A stretch of DNA of 40,580 bases from Nocardia grenadensis NBRC 108939 (GTDB lineage: Bacteria > Actinomycetota > Actinomycetes > Mycobacteriales > Mycobacteriaceae): NCBI RefSeq assembly GCF_001613445.1, contig NZ_BDCJ01000043.1:1-40580 (forward strand), in the 5' to 3' direction. Below the pieces are notes generated by a model. The model worked only from the letters and a program-made list of their open reading frames with translations, ran no database searches and was not told the DNA's origin. The translations under genes and the position numbers were made by a program. Positions within the stretch are counted from its first letter, which is position 1. Every line of letters starts with the position of its first letter. Positions 1 through 8,627 of this stretch are shown here, one piece after another.

Positions 1-91
1 GTGGCTTGCCGTCGGGGTTGCTGCAGGTCTCCCAGTAGATCTGGTTGCCGTCCCCGACATTCAGCATTCCGCTCGCGTATGGCTCGGTCAT
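1..91 (-). CDS. pip: Prolyl aminopeptidase (proline iminopeptidase), N-terminal 30 codons only
   Basis: Only the start of this gene lies in the window; it runs off the left edge. The reverse strand from the ATG at 91 reads MTEPYASGMLNVGDGNQIYW and continues ETCSNPDGKP. This is the characteristic N-terminus of proline iminopeptidases, alpha/beta-hydrolases that release N-terminal proline in the cytoplasm. An AGAGGA ribosome site lies a few bases upstream. The catalytic Ser-Asp-His residues are outside the window, so whether the gene is intact cannot be judged. Confidence 0.8.
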   Translation of the reverse strand, partial: MTEPYASGMLNVGDGNQIYWETCSNPDGKP

Positions 92-195
92 CTCGGCTGT
101 CCTCTTCGGCGCGGTGGGCTGGTGGGACGGGTCTGCGCAGGTTCGCGCTGGATGCTTCGGCTAGGAGGCTTCCACAGGGCCGTGCTGGACGGCCT

Positions 196-430
196 TTATG
201 TGCCTTCCGTCCGCCGAGCAGATACCCACCGCAACACCGTGCGCCCGGCGTCCCCCACGGTCTCCGCCGTCAGCCGCACATGGTCACTGGACAGCACGCC
301 CGCAGAATCGAGCCGGGCCAACCGATCTGCAGCAGCTTGCCCAGCACACGACTGCTCTCATTGACCACGCCTGCGGCCTCCCGACATCGTCGGCCCGCAG
401 CGCAACCAGCAGGTCCCCGACCACTCACAG
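196..430 (-). pseudogene. Decayed remnant with a transposase-type HTH
   Basis: Coding-like sequence is split over different reverse frames. One frame gives VNESSRVLGKLLQI (about 310-370). A shifted frame then gives RLARLDSAGVLSSDHVRLTA followed by ETVGDAGRTVLRWVSARR, ending at a TAA at 198-196. The pattern of a short helix, then 'SxHVR', then an HTH ending in 'R(T/S)VxRW', resembles the N-terminal DNA-binding part of Mu/TniA-type DDE transposases. That assignment is from memory of the family and is tentative. No open frame spans the region, so it is presumably inactive. It sits between the LysR gene and pip. Confidence 0.35.
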
Positions 431-488
431 GAAGAGGAGACCACGTACCCAGCGGTAGGAAGACCGGAATCGCCGACATTCTGGTGTC

Positions 489-522
489 GCCTACCCACTG
501 ATATTGCCTACCCACTGATATT
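489..522. repeat. Perfect tandem repeat, 2 x 17 bp
   Basis: The unit GCCTACCCACTGATATT occurs twice with no gap (489-505 and 506-522), just beyond the 3' end of the LysR gene. It lies in a non-coding stretch next to a decayed transposase-like remnant. Nothing shows a function; it could be a duplication left by an inserted element or part of a binding site. Confidence 0.85.
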
Positions 523-533
523 CTCGTATCGCC

Positions 534-1412
534 TCACAACTGCCATGCTCTCCGAAGTTCGTCTGCGACGACGTCGAGAGCGGGGCTGTGATGGCGGCGG
601 GGATGGGTCACCAGATGAATATCGCATTCGGGCAGGCCGGGACCGTCGAGAGTGCCCAGTTCACCGGACGCGATCTCGGATGCCGCGGTGATCGCCGGGA
701 GGACCGTCCATCCGAGACCGACCGCGACGCACCGCTTGACGGCTTCGACGCTGCCGAAGCGGGTGCGCCGCCCGGGGCCGGCGCCGGTCGCCGCGAGCCG
801 GGCGGTGACCTCGTCGGTATAGCCACAGCCCTCTTCGATCAGCAGTGCGTCACGTACAGCCAGTCCCGCCCAGCTCACCGCCGTTCCGGCCTGCTTTCCG
901 TGGTCCAGTAGGGACAGCGGTTCGGTGCCGACCTTCTCCAGGGTGAGTTCGGTGGTCGGGGGCCGGGGTTCCATTGTGAGCGCTAGGTCGGCGCTCCCGC
1001 GGCGTACCGCGGCAAGACATGCGGCCAGTCCGCCCGGGCCGATCCATATCTGGATACCGGGCTCCCGCAGTCGCAGTGCCCGGATGACTGCGGGAAGCCG
1101 ATAGGTGCACAGCGATTCCGGGGCGAGCAGGCGCACGGTCCCGGCGGGCCGGGTCGTCCGGTCGCGCGACGCTGCCTGTAGTCGTTCCTCGGCAGCGAGG
1201 AGTTCCTCGGCGTGGGGTATGAGCCGGGCGCCGATCTCGGTCACCACCACGCGCGAGGTCAGGCGGTCCAGGAGCCGGTTGCCGAGCCGGCGTTCGAGTT
1301 TCTGGATGTGCCCGGTGACCGTCGGCTGGGTGTAGCCGAGTTCGTGGGCCGCTTCGGTGAAACTCTCCAGTCGCGCCACGGTCAGAAAACTGCGGAGGAG
1401 CCTGGTGTCCAT
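534..1412 (-). CDS. LysR-family transcriptional regulator
   Basis: This 292-aa protein has full LysR length. Residues 1-60 form the winged HTH, beginning MDTRLLRSFLTVARLESFTE and containing AAHELGYTQPTVTGHIQKLE. The C-terminal part is the effector-binding domain. It is divergently transcribed from the MFS gene at 1544 across 131 bp, the classic layout in which a LysR protein controls both its own gene and the neighbour. The effector is unknown; the neighbour suggests an exported small molecule or drug. A TCGCGA-centred patch about 20 bp upstream of the start could be part of its site. Confidence 0.9.
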   Translation of the reverse strand: MDTRLLRSFLTVARLESFTEAAHELGYTQPTVTGHIQKLERRLGNRLLDRLTSRVVVTEIGARLIPHAEELLAAEERLQAASRDRTTRPAGTVRLLAPESLCTYRLPAVIRALRLREPGIQIWIGPGGLAACLAAVRRGSADLALTMEPRPPTTELTLEKVGTEPLSLLDHGKQAGTAVSWAGLAVRDALLIEEGCGYTDEVTARLAATGAGPGRRTRFGSVEAVKRCVAVGLGWTVLPAITAASEIASGELGTLDGPGLPECDIHLVTHPRRHHSPALDVVADELRRAWQL

Positions 1413-1543
1413 GCCGGCTTCCCTATCGCGAATCGTAATGCTCTGGATAAAAGGTCATTGTTGGACAGAATAGCGGCGCCGGCGTGATCGTGTAGTGGTC
1501 GACCAACAGGTACAGGCGCTACGGACCGGCGCCGGAGAGTGAG
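1413..1543. promoter_or_regulatory. Divergent LysR / MFS promoter region
   Basis: These 131 bp separate two divergent genes and contain the only AT-richer stretch nearby (about 1425-1475, with AATCGTAATGCTCTGGATAA). A TCGCGA hexamer lies at about 1427-1432. No clean T-N11-A palindrome could be assigned with confidence. The regulatory role is inferred from the gene layout, not from a recognised site. Confidence 0.45.
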
Positions 1544-2818
1544 GTGACCGTGACGCCGCGGACCGGCACGACCGATCAGCCGAATGTTCCGTCCGGTTCG
1601 GCGTCGCGCCCGGCCGGTCGGGCCGCACCGGCGGGGGCCTTCTTCGTGTTGCTGGCGGTGACCTTTCTTGCCTTCGTCGACTACGCCGCGTTGTTGCCTG
1701 TCGTGCCGCTGTGGTCGGCCACTGCCGGTGCGAGCGGTATCGCGGTGGGGGCGACGACCGGCGCCATGATGGCGGCCACGGTGGCCACTCAGGCGGCGGC
1801 ACCATGGCTTTTCCGGGTGCTGACGCTGCGGACCATGATCGTGACCGGCGCGGTACTGCTCGGCGCACCGACACCGATCTACCTGATATCCGCCGATATC
1901 ACGCCGGTCCTGGCGACCACCGTCGTCCGCGGAATCGGCTTTGCCCTGGTGGTGACCGCGGGTGCTACCTTCGTCGCGGACCTTTCCGGCGCGCGGGGCC
2001 TGGCCTCCCGGGCTTCCCTGTTCGGTGTCGCAGCCGCGTTGCCGAACCTGGGTGCGCTCGCGGGCGGGGTGTGGGCTGCCCGAACCTGGGGGTTCCCGAT
2101 CGTTTTCTGGGGGTCGGCAGTGGCATGCCTGGCCGGTGCGGTGCTGGCGTTGCTGCTACCGCGCGGGCACCGTGCGGTCTTCCGTCTCGTCTCGGCCGCG
2201 GACGCGGGCGGTATCGCGATACCGATCGCGTTCTTTGCCCTCACCGCCGGCGCCTTCGGCGCGGTCACCACCTTTCTCCCGGTCGCGTTGCCGGGTGCCG
2301 GCACCGCGTCGTGGGCGTTGCTCGCCGCGTCGATCGCGCTGATCACCGCTCGGCTGGGCGCCGGTGCGGCCGGTGCTCGGCTCGGCGCGGGCCGGCTGCT
2401 CCTGGCCTCGGTACTGTGCTGCGCGGCGGGCCTGGCACTGACCGCCTTCGCCCTCGCGACCGAGCATCCTTCTCTGTTGTGCTGTGGAACCGCCCTGCTG
2501 GGGGCGGGATTCGGAGCCTGCCAGAACGATTCGTTCGTGCTGACCGTGCAGCGGCTCGGGCCCGCGCGCAGTGGCACCGCGAGCACGATCTGGAATATCG
2601 CCTACGACGGCGGGCTGGGGCTGGGCGCCGTGGCCCTCGGCTGGTTCGTCGGCACGGCCGGGTACATCGGCGCCTTCCTGGGCATGGCAACGACGATCGG
2701 GGCCGTGTCGGTGCTCATCGGGTCGATCGGCCGTCTCCGGCGTCGCTGCTTCGCGCCGGTGCCCGACGATCAGGAGCGGAGCTCCACGGCCGAATCCGTG
2801 CCAACCTCATGCCCATGA
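1544..2818 (+). CDS. MFS transporter (12-TM exporter)
   Basis: The 424-aa protein has a short polar N-terminus and then about 12 hydrophobic segments from residue 30 to 400, with a loop in the middle that includes 'PRGHRAVF'. Size and layout match the major facilitator superfamily. The GTG start at 1544 is chosen because GGAG lies 6 nt upstream. The TGA stop overlaps the ATG of the next gene (ATGA at 2815-2818), so the two are translationally coupled. Divergent pairing with a LysR regulator suggests an inducible efflux pump; the substrate is unknown. Confidence 0.88.
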   Translation: MTVTPRTGTTDQPNVPSGSASRPAGRAAPAGAFFVLLAVTFLAFVDYAALLPVVPLWSATAGASGIAVGATTGAMMAATVATQAAAPWLFRVLTLRTMIVTGAVLLGAPTPIYLISADITPVLATTVVRGIGFALVVTAGATFVADLSGARGLASRASLFGVAAALPNLGALAGGVWAARTWGFPIVFWGSAVACLAGAVLALLLPRGHRAVFRLVSAADAGGIAIPIAFFALTAGAFGAVTTFLPVALPGAGTASWALLAASIALITARLGAGAAGARLGAGRLLLASVLCCAAGLALTAFALATEHPSLLCCGTALLGAGFGACQNDSFVLTVQRLGPARSGTASTIWNIAYDGGLGLGAVALGWFVGTAGYIGAFLGMATTIGAVSVLIGSIGRLRRRCFAPVPDDQERSSTAESVPTSCP

Positions 2819-3387
2819 TTGCTACAGCACTCCGCCGGCGCCTGTCCCCACCTCTCGCGGTGACCGCCCTCGCACTGTTCTGTCTCGGACTGCTACTGGG
2901 ATTGTTCACATATCTGGCTCGCTCACCCGAGCAGGAACCCCATGATGCGAATGCCAATGCCTGGCCCGTCCATTCGGTCCTGGCCATGCTCGCCGCAGCG
3001 TGGCTCGGCGTCGCCCATCGTCGGCGGGCCCGGTCTGCCGATCCCCAACGGCTGCTTCTCCTCGCCCCTATCGGCACCCGAGCCGAATCGAGAATCAGGA
3101 CCACCGCAGACCGGGCCCGCCGCGATCCGGCCACCGCACTACGGCTGATGCTGGGAATCCCCTTCACAGCGATGATCGCCTACGGGAGCGTCCGCGCCGG
3201 CCAACAGGTACTTGCCGGGTTGGACCCAAATTTCGTCGTCAACGCCTGGGGCGGCCCGAGCTACGTGGGTGCGATGGCATGCCATTATCTCGATGGTGCG
3301 CTCATCATCGCCGTATGCGCCAACGTGGTCGACGCGTTGCTGTTGCCCGCCGGTGCAGCCGCACGGAGAGAAACTCCCCGACAATGA
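2815..3387 (+). CDS. Small four-TM membrane protein, unknown function
   Basis: The protein has 190 residues. The start at 2815 overlaps the stop of the MFS gene as ATGA; an in-frame ATG at 2809 is an alternative. Four hydrophobic segments are visible: LAVTALALFCLGLLLGLFTY (near residue 15), SVLAMLAAAWLGVAH (near 50), a segment around IPFTAMIAYGSV (near 120), and one around DGALIIAVCANVVDALLL (near 165). No catalytic motif is seen. The overlap suggests it works with the exporter or is simply co-expressed; I do not recognise the family. Confidence 0.65.
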   Translation: MIATALRRRLSPPLAVTALALFCLGLLLGLFTYLARSPEQEPHDANANAWPVHSVLAMLAAAWLGVAHRRRARSADPQRLLLLAPIGTRAESRIRTTADRARRDPATALRLMLGIPFTAMIAYGSVRAGQQVLAGLDPNFVVNAWGGPSYVGAMACHYLDGALIIAVCANVVDALLLPAGAAARRETPRQ

Positions 3388-3439
3388 TCCGGCCACTGCG
3401 ATCGACCGCACCCCACCGCCAGACCGAGATCACCATCCG

Positions 3440-3663
3440 CGACAAGGGAGAAGCAACCGAGACCTGACTGCCGCGGTTGAGGTTCTCGACGCCGGCGGAG
3501 CTGCCGTTTTCTCGATGCGGGCCCCGGCAGAGCGCCTCGGCGTCCGGACGATGGCGGCGTACAGCTTCGGCAAGAAGGAAGACCTCTTGGCCCTGGCGGT
3601 CGACCGGACATACCGCGCGACACGGCCGACACGGTGGTCGTCATGGACGTGTCCTCGGCTACT
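3440..3663 (+). pseudogene. TetR-family regulator remnant (HTH only)
   Basis: One frame encodes a degenerate TetR_N domain: LTAAVEVLDAGGAAVFSMRA, then PAERLGVRTMAAYSFGKKED and LLALAVD, matching the usual helix 1, recognition helix and 'K-DLL' pattern. There is no proper start codon. After about 3612 the sequence continues in another frame (DIPRDTADTVVVMDV) and then meets the probable end of the Tn3-like element at 3664. No ligand-binding domain remains, so it cannot be functional. Confidence 0.6.
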
Positions 3664-3701
3664 GGGGGTTCCGGTAGTAATCGCGCGGAGAACAACGAGT
3701 A
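3664..3701 (+). mobile_element. Possible left terminal inverted repeat of a Tn3-family element
   Basis: GGGGG starts at 3664, followed by a stretch of about 38 bp ending near GAGTATGG and CCTAACG. Tn3-family ends usually start GGGG and close with an ACG-TAAG-like block about 38 bp later. It lies about 145 bp upstream of the truncated transposase in the orientation expected for a left end, and the TetR remnant stops here. The matching right end was not found, so this is a position- and pattern-based call only. Confidence 0.35.
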
Positions 3702-3808
3702 TGGCCTAACGGCTTGTTAGTCACCGGTTTTCAGGTTCAGCATGCGGATCGAGCGCGATAGTGCTTGGCTGCCGATGATGTTGATCGGTGTGCTGGAGGG
3801 TGGAGTTC

Positions 3809-5040
3809 GTGGCGACGCGGGTGTTCGCGGATGAAGAGCTCGAACGTCTGCGGGGATTCCCGGAGATCAGCCGTGAGGAGCTGTTCCGGTACTTCACGCT
3901 CACCCCGGCGGATCGGTCGTTCGTCGATCCGGGCCGCGGACGCGGACCCGCGGAGCGGCTGGGACTGGCGATCACGCTGTGCACGCTGCCGTGGCTGGGG
4001 TTCGTGCCCGATCGCCTGGTCACCGCGCCGCCGGTCGCGGTGGCGCGGCTGGCCGAGCAACTGAACGTCGACGCCACCGCGATCGGTTCCTACGGCCGCC
4101 GCGCGCAGACTCGCACCGAGCATTTGCGGCTGGTCGCGCAGCACCTGGGCTGGCGGGCGGCTGGATCACTCGAGTACAAGGAACTCGACGAGTTCCTGCT
4201 CGCGCGGGCGCTGGAACACGATTCCCCGACCCTGCTGTTCGGTATGGGGTGTGAGTACCTGATCTCGGCGCGGGTGATCCGGCCCAGCCCTGACACCGTG
4301 GTGCGCCGGGTCGCCCATGCCCGCGAGCAGGCCCAGCGCGAGACCTACGACCGCCTGGCCCACGAGTTCACCCCAGCTCGCTGCGCTGAGTTGGACGCGC
4401 TGCTGGTCACCGATGCGTCGTTGGGGGTTTCGCGGTTGCGGTGGCTGTCGACGGGGCCGGTGGAAGCGTCGGCGGTGGCGGTGCGCGGCGAGGTCGACAA
4501 GCTGGCGTTCCTGCGTGGGCTGGGTGCGGATCGCCTGGATTTGTCGGTGCTGCCCGCCGAGCGGCGCCGGTTCCTGGCCTCGATGGGCCGCCGGTTGACC
4601 CCGCAGGCTCTCGAGCGGCGGGATCCGCAGCGCCGGTATCCGATCCTGCTCACCGTGCTCGCCCAGTCCGGCGCCGATGTGCTCGATGAAGTGGTCGCGT
4701 TGTTCGATCAGGCGATCTCGGCGAAATTCGGTGCCGCCGAACGCCGGATGCAGCAGGAGCTGGCCGAACGCGGCAAGTCCGGGGAGGACCGCCAGGCGCT
4801 GCTCGATGATCTCCTGGCGATCGTCACCGACCCGGCGGTGGCCGATGAGGAGATCGGCGCGCTGATCCGCGGGAACAAGATCGGGTGGGAGCGGCTACGC
4901 GCCGCCCTCGCCCAGGCCAAACCTCGGCTTCCCCGCGATCACGGGCACCTGGCGGCGCTGGATTCCTCCTACAACTACCTGCGTCAGTTCACCCCCGCGG
5001 TGCTTGAGACGGTCGGCTTCGCCGGCGGCACCGCCGCACA
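3809..5040 (+). pseudogene. tnpA: Tn3-family transposase, truncated to its N-terminal ~410 residues
   Basis: From GTG 3809 (GGAG 3-6 nt upstream) the protein begins MATRVFADEELERLRGFPEI, the DUF4158-type N-terminal region of Tn3 transposases. It runs to LRQFTPAVLETVGFAGGTAA near 5040. Family members are about 950-1000 residues, so the DDE catalytic half is missing. The frame stays open to 5299, but what follows 5040 is antisense to the integrase and is not transposase. The enzyme cannot be active. Confidence 0.85.
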
Positions 5041-6118
5041 TCGCGAACGTGGGCAGATGACCCAAGATCCACTGGACATCGGTCATCGGCATGTTCGGGT
5101 CATCGGCCATGCGGTACGCGGCAGTGTGCCGCAAGGCGTGAAGAGTCCAATGGGCACCGAGCCGGGCGTTCACGCGTTCGAACATCCTGTGCGCGCCGTG
5201 GTAGGTCAGACGCGAGTAGGGGGCGCGGCGTATTCGCCAAAGCGGCTGCCGTCGCCCTCGGGTGACAAACCCGTGCAGTTCGTCCTGGTAGAGCCGTAAC
5301 CAGACGAATGCGTCCGGCGATGCAGGGATCTGCTGGCGGGCCTCAGTGCCCTTGCGAACGACCGAGATCAGCTGCTGACCGGCATCGATATCCTCCTCGT
5401 CTATGTTGATCAGTTCCGATGCCCGTGCGCCGGAGGAAACGTAGAAGGCCACCATCGCGCGGTCGCGGTTACTCGGCAGCCCGGCGAACAACTCGTTGAA
5501 GACTCCGTCCGGAATCGAACGTGGAACCCGTCTGGGCACGCGCGGCCGGTAGCGTCCTGCCCGCTCATGTCGAAACGGCTCCATCGGATTGTGGTGGGCG
5601 TTCGCCCGGCCGAAGCGACGCGGATGCGTCGGGAACGGATTCATGATCGGCCCGGTGCATGCTTCGCGGTGGAACTCGTAGAACAGCCGCAGGACCGTCT
5701 CGCTGTGAACGACGGTGCTCGCCGCGTATCGTCCAACCGCCGCGATGCCCGGCTCCCCCCGGCGGTAGGCGCTCCGACCTGGATCCTTGCTCTTGCTGCG
5801 TCCGAATGGCTTAAGGGTCATCTGAATCCAGACGCTGAAGTCCCGTGCCTCGACGCGAGTCGCGCGATTCCAGTCGACCTCTACCGCGTACAGGAAACGA
5901 AACCACCGCAGCAGATCCATGCCGTAGGAACGCACAGTGGTGCCGGCTCGGCCAGCAGCGACCAGGTCACGCAGGTACTCGTCAACCGGCGCGACCGGTT
6001 CGCCGCGGGCGTCCTCGATCCGCCACGGCAGAAACCCTTCACCGGTTTTCACCAGCTGGCCGACACTCGGTACAACGAGCGCCGCCAAATCTCTGTCGGT
6101 CACATCCACATCAGGCAT
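5041..6118 (-). pseudogene. Tyrosine recombinase (phage-type integrase), C-terminus and catalytic Tyr lost
   Basis: The ATG at 6118 opens a protein with a SAM-like core-binding domain (YLRDLVAAGRAGTTVRSYGM region) and a catalytic domain. The box I arginine is in VSSGARASELINI and box II is LHALRHTAAYRMA. Homology stops just after VQWILGH near 5058, where the sequence enters the truncated Tn3 transposase. The final 'STTxxY' helix with the nucleophilic tyrosine is absent, so it should be inactive. The reverse frame remains open to 4895, but that tail is antisense transposase. Confidence 0.85.
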
Positions 6119-6327
6119 TCGGGCAAGCTAACAACCCGGTCGCCACCACCCACTCGTAGCTGCCCAGACACCCCATTTTGTTCAGTCAACGAGATACATC
6201 TGGGGCTACCGCAAAACCATGAGGCCCCGGATGCGTGACCTGCTGGACGAGCACGGCTCGGCCACCCTCATCACGCTGGCCAGCCGCCGCGCCGCCACGC
6301 GCTTCCTGCGGAACGTGCAGACGGGGG

Positions 6328-7230
6328 TCATTGTGGATCCCAGGTGTGGGTGTGGGGGTTCCAGCGACCGTGGGTGCAGGTGCCGTCGAGCAGGGGGTTG
6401 AGAGCGGCGCCGATGAAGCCGAGGGCGGTGTCGAGGTCGTGGAGTTCTGGGGGCAGGCTGGTTTCTTTGGCCATGGCGGGGTAGGCGCGTTCCCATTCGG
6501 GGCCGGGCGCGCGCAGTGTGGTGGGTAGGTCCAGGGCGCGGCGGTGTTGCTGGATTTCGAGGGCGGTGCGGGTTTCGGTGGCGTCGAAGGCGAAGCTCGC
6601 GACGATGAAACAGAGGTCGGCGAGGTCGCGCCATCGGCTGGAGGGTTGGCGGGTGGCGCCGTAGCGGGCGACCATGGCACAGATTTTGTCGGCGACCTGG
6701 CTGGGTAGGGGGATCAGGCGCACCGGTGGCAGTGCGGCGAATCCGTCGAGGTCGAGGATAGGGGTAGGGGCCAGAGATTCGATAGTGCCGATGATGGTCT
6801 TATCGGTGGCCAGATCGATGCGAAAGTCCTCGATCATGGTGGCGCCGAGGTAGATCGAAACGGTCAGCTCGGCGCCGGCGGCGGCGTCGCCGGTGAGTTG
6901 TTTGGCCAGCTCGATCCGGAAGACGAAGGGGTCGGTGTCGGGGTGTGCGCCGCCGAGGCGGCGGAGTTCGTTGATGGCGTCGGTGATCTCGGTATCGGGC
7001 CGGATCAGGTCAAGATCCTGGCTCGAGCGAGCTCCCGGTAGGCGTACGAGTAGTCCACCGCCGCCGGTGACGACCCAGGGCGCGGCGGGGTCGGCGAACA
7101 CGCGGGCGAGGAAGCGCTGCATGAAGAATTCGCGGCGTAATGCGCTGGCCGGACGGCGGGTCCGGCGGGCCTGGACCTGGATCCGGGACCGCAGCGACGC
7201 CTTGAACGAGGCGGGGCTGGGGATGGTCAC
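6328..7230 (-). CDS. abiEii: AbiEii-family nucleotidyltransferase toxin (type IV TA)
   Basis: The 300-aa protein starts at GTG 7230, overlapping the stop of the antitoxin gene as GTGA. It has the DUF1814 nucleotidyltransferase signature: the glycine turn TGGGG at 55-59 and SQDLDLI at 70-76, which supplies the metal-binding Asp pair. Family members inhibit growth by nucleotidyl transfer, with tRNA targets shown for relatives; AbiE systems also cause abortive phage infection. The ATG-initiated upstream extension of this frame lies inside the antitoxin gene and is rejected. The 3' end abuts a gene-poor 200 bp next to the integrase remnant, consistent with carriage on an accessory island. Confidence 0.9.
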   Translation of the reverse strand: MTIPSPASFKASLRSRIQVQARRTRRPASALRREFFMQRFLARVFADPAAPWVVTGGGGLLVRLPGARSSQDLDLIRPDTEITDAINELRRLGGAHPDTDPFVFRIELAKQLTGDAAAGAELTVSIYLGATMIEDFRIDLATDKTIIGTIESLAPTPILDLDGFAALPPVRLIPLPSQVADKICAMVARYGATRQPSSRWRDLADLCFIVASFAFDATETRTALEIQQHRRALDLPTTLRAPGPEWERAYPAMAKETSLPPELHDLDTALGFIGAALNPLLDGTCTHGRWNPHTHTWDPQ

Positions 7231-8291
7231 TTCTCGGCCTCCGAGGACGATCCGGTGGGTGCTGCCGTGGTGTCGAGCAGTGCGTCGCTGATGCTGGTGC
7301 GCAGAAGCATATTCGTCGCTTCCTCGATGGCCGCGGGGCTGGTGAAGTGCTGCGGGTCCAGTGAGTGCGCGATACGGGTGCGCAGGCGTGCCATCATATC
7401 CCGCCATTCGCCGGACTCGACCAGTGGCGCGAGGGCTTGGCGGACCAGCAGGGTTATCTGCTCGCTCGGGACGGAGTGGGTGAGCTGGTTGCGGATCGCT
7501 GCCACCGCGGCGTCGGTGGGCATAGAGGTCAGAGAGGCGGTGAGGTGGGTGCTGCTGTGGCCGTGGAGTAGTTGTTCGAGTGCTTTGTTCGTGGCGAGGC
7601 TGGCAGCCACGACCGGTTCGAGCGCCGGCGCGGACAGCGCGAGGGAGGACTCCGGGACCCCTGCGAGGGTGATGAAGTGGTTGACCAGGGCGGAGCCGTT
7701 GTCGACGGGGGCACCGTAGCGGTGGGCATACGGGCGCAGCGCGGCGGCGATATCGTCGCCGGACGTGCCCTGGAGCAGGGCGTCGCGGACGACCGAGGCC
7801 AGGTGGCCGCCGTCGGTGCGGGTGGCGGCGAGGTCGGCGATGGTGCGTGCGGGGGTGGTGACCGGTAGTCCGTCGACCAGGGTCCAGTCGCCCGGGGTGA
7901 GGGCGGCGCGGTGGAAGCGGACGTCGGGGCTGCGGGTGCCGCGGCGGGCCGTGACGGTGAATTCGAGGTAGTCGGCGTCGAGGTCGCCGAGGCGGTGCAG
8001 GTCGGCGGCACTACGGTGAGAAACGATGCCGATGGGGACGTCGTCACCGATGCGGTCACCGACGGTGCGGGCGGGTTCGAGCGCGAGCCATTCCGCGCGC
8101 AGGGGCTCGACCGGCGAATCGGGCACCCCCGCCAGCCGGTAGACACCGTATCGGAGCCGGGCCAGCACACCGTGCTCGACGAGACGCTGGAGCTGTTTAG
8201 TGTTCGCGCCGACGGTGGCAGCTTGGGCGGTGGTGAGCAGCCCCCATTGCGACTCCGCCAAGGCGGCGAGCCGCGCACGAAGAACCACCAT
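7227..8291 (-). CDS. abiEi: AbiEi-family antitoxin and autorepressor (type IV TA)
   Basis: The protein has 354 residues from the ATG at 8291; GTG 8300 is a possible alternative, and neither has a strong ribosome site. Residues about 8-55 are the AbiEi winged HTH (LAESQWGLLTTAQAATVGAN, then LQRLVEHGVLARLRYGVYRL). The AbiEi C-terminal domain follows, with VTTPARTIADLAA near 150. It ends in an overlap with the toxin gene, the normal order for this type IV pair. AbiEi proteins bind repeats in their own promoter; two direct TGACGCG repeats lie 60-90 bp upstream. The protein is longer than many AbiEi (about 200-300 aa), with an extra C-terminal helical part. Confidence 0.88.
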   Translation of the reverse strand: MVVLRARLAALAESQWGLLTTAQAATVGANTKQLQRLVEHGVLARLRYGVYRLAGVPDSPVEPLRAEWLALEPARTVGDRIGDDVPIGIVSHRSAADLHRLGDLDADYLEFTVTARRGTRSPDVRFHRAALTPGDWTLVDGLPVTTPARTIADLAATRTDGGHLASVVRDALLQGTSGDDIAAALRPYAHRYGAPVDNGSALVNHFITLAGVPESSLALSAPALEPVVAASLATNKALEQLLHGHSSTHLTASLTSMPTDAAVAAIRNQLTHSVPSEQITLLVRQALAPLVESGEWRDMMARLRTRIAHSLDPQHFTSPAAIEEATNMLLRTSISDALLDTTAAPTGSSSEAEK

Positions 8292-8352
8292 GCTCAACAC
8301 ACATCAAAACTACCACTGAATCCATCAAAAAAGTCATACTAGGTGACCTTCT

Positions 8353-8380
8353 TGACGCGATATTCGCCTTTTCTGACGCG
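8353..8380 (-). promoter_or_regulatory. Two direct TGACGCG repeats 21 bp apart upstream of abiEi (candidate operator)
   Basis: TGACGCG occurs at 8353-8359 and again at 8374-8380. The centres are exactly 21 bp, or two helical turns, apart, so both copies face the same side of the DNA. Each is followed by WTA (ATA / TTA). They lie 62-89 bp upstream of the abiEi start in an AT-richer stretch. AbiEi antitoxins repress by binding promoter repeats, so this is the obvious operator candidate. Binding is inferred. Confidence 0.5.
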
Positions 8381-8383
8381 TTA

Positions 8384-8627
8384 TGCACGAGTAGCTGCGT
8401 GGTCCGGGGACCCCATCGGAATCACGGACACAACCCCGCGACGCGTCGACGATGCCGCCTGACCGGCGGGTGCAAATATCGACGTCGTGTGCCGCCCCGA
8501 GGAGTGCGGGGATCGGCCCGGGGGCCGGCACATCGATGTTGGGGACAGCAGTGGCCCGTCACGCTGGAAGGCGCCATCCCCGGATGATGGCCGTACCCGG
8601 AGGCAGCATGCGGGCGTATGCAGCGAT
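8384..8627. other. Gene-poor spacer
   Basis: No open frame here has coding-like residue use, a ribosome site or a recognisable motif on either strand. The region separates the AbiE pair from the accessory gene run that begins at 8628. Together with the operator region it makes up a gap of about 335 bp. Confidence 0.5.

Noticed and set aside
6219..6401. Possible small rightward protein beginning MRPRMRDLLDEHGSATLITL
   Set aside because: It looks partly protein-like but has no ribosome site, runs antisense into the end of the AbiEii gene, and matches nothing I recognise. It could be a scrap.
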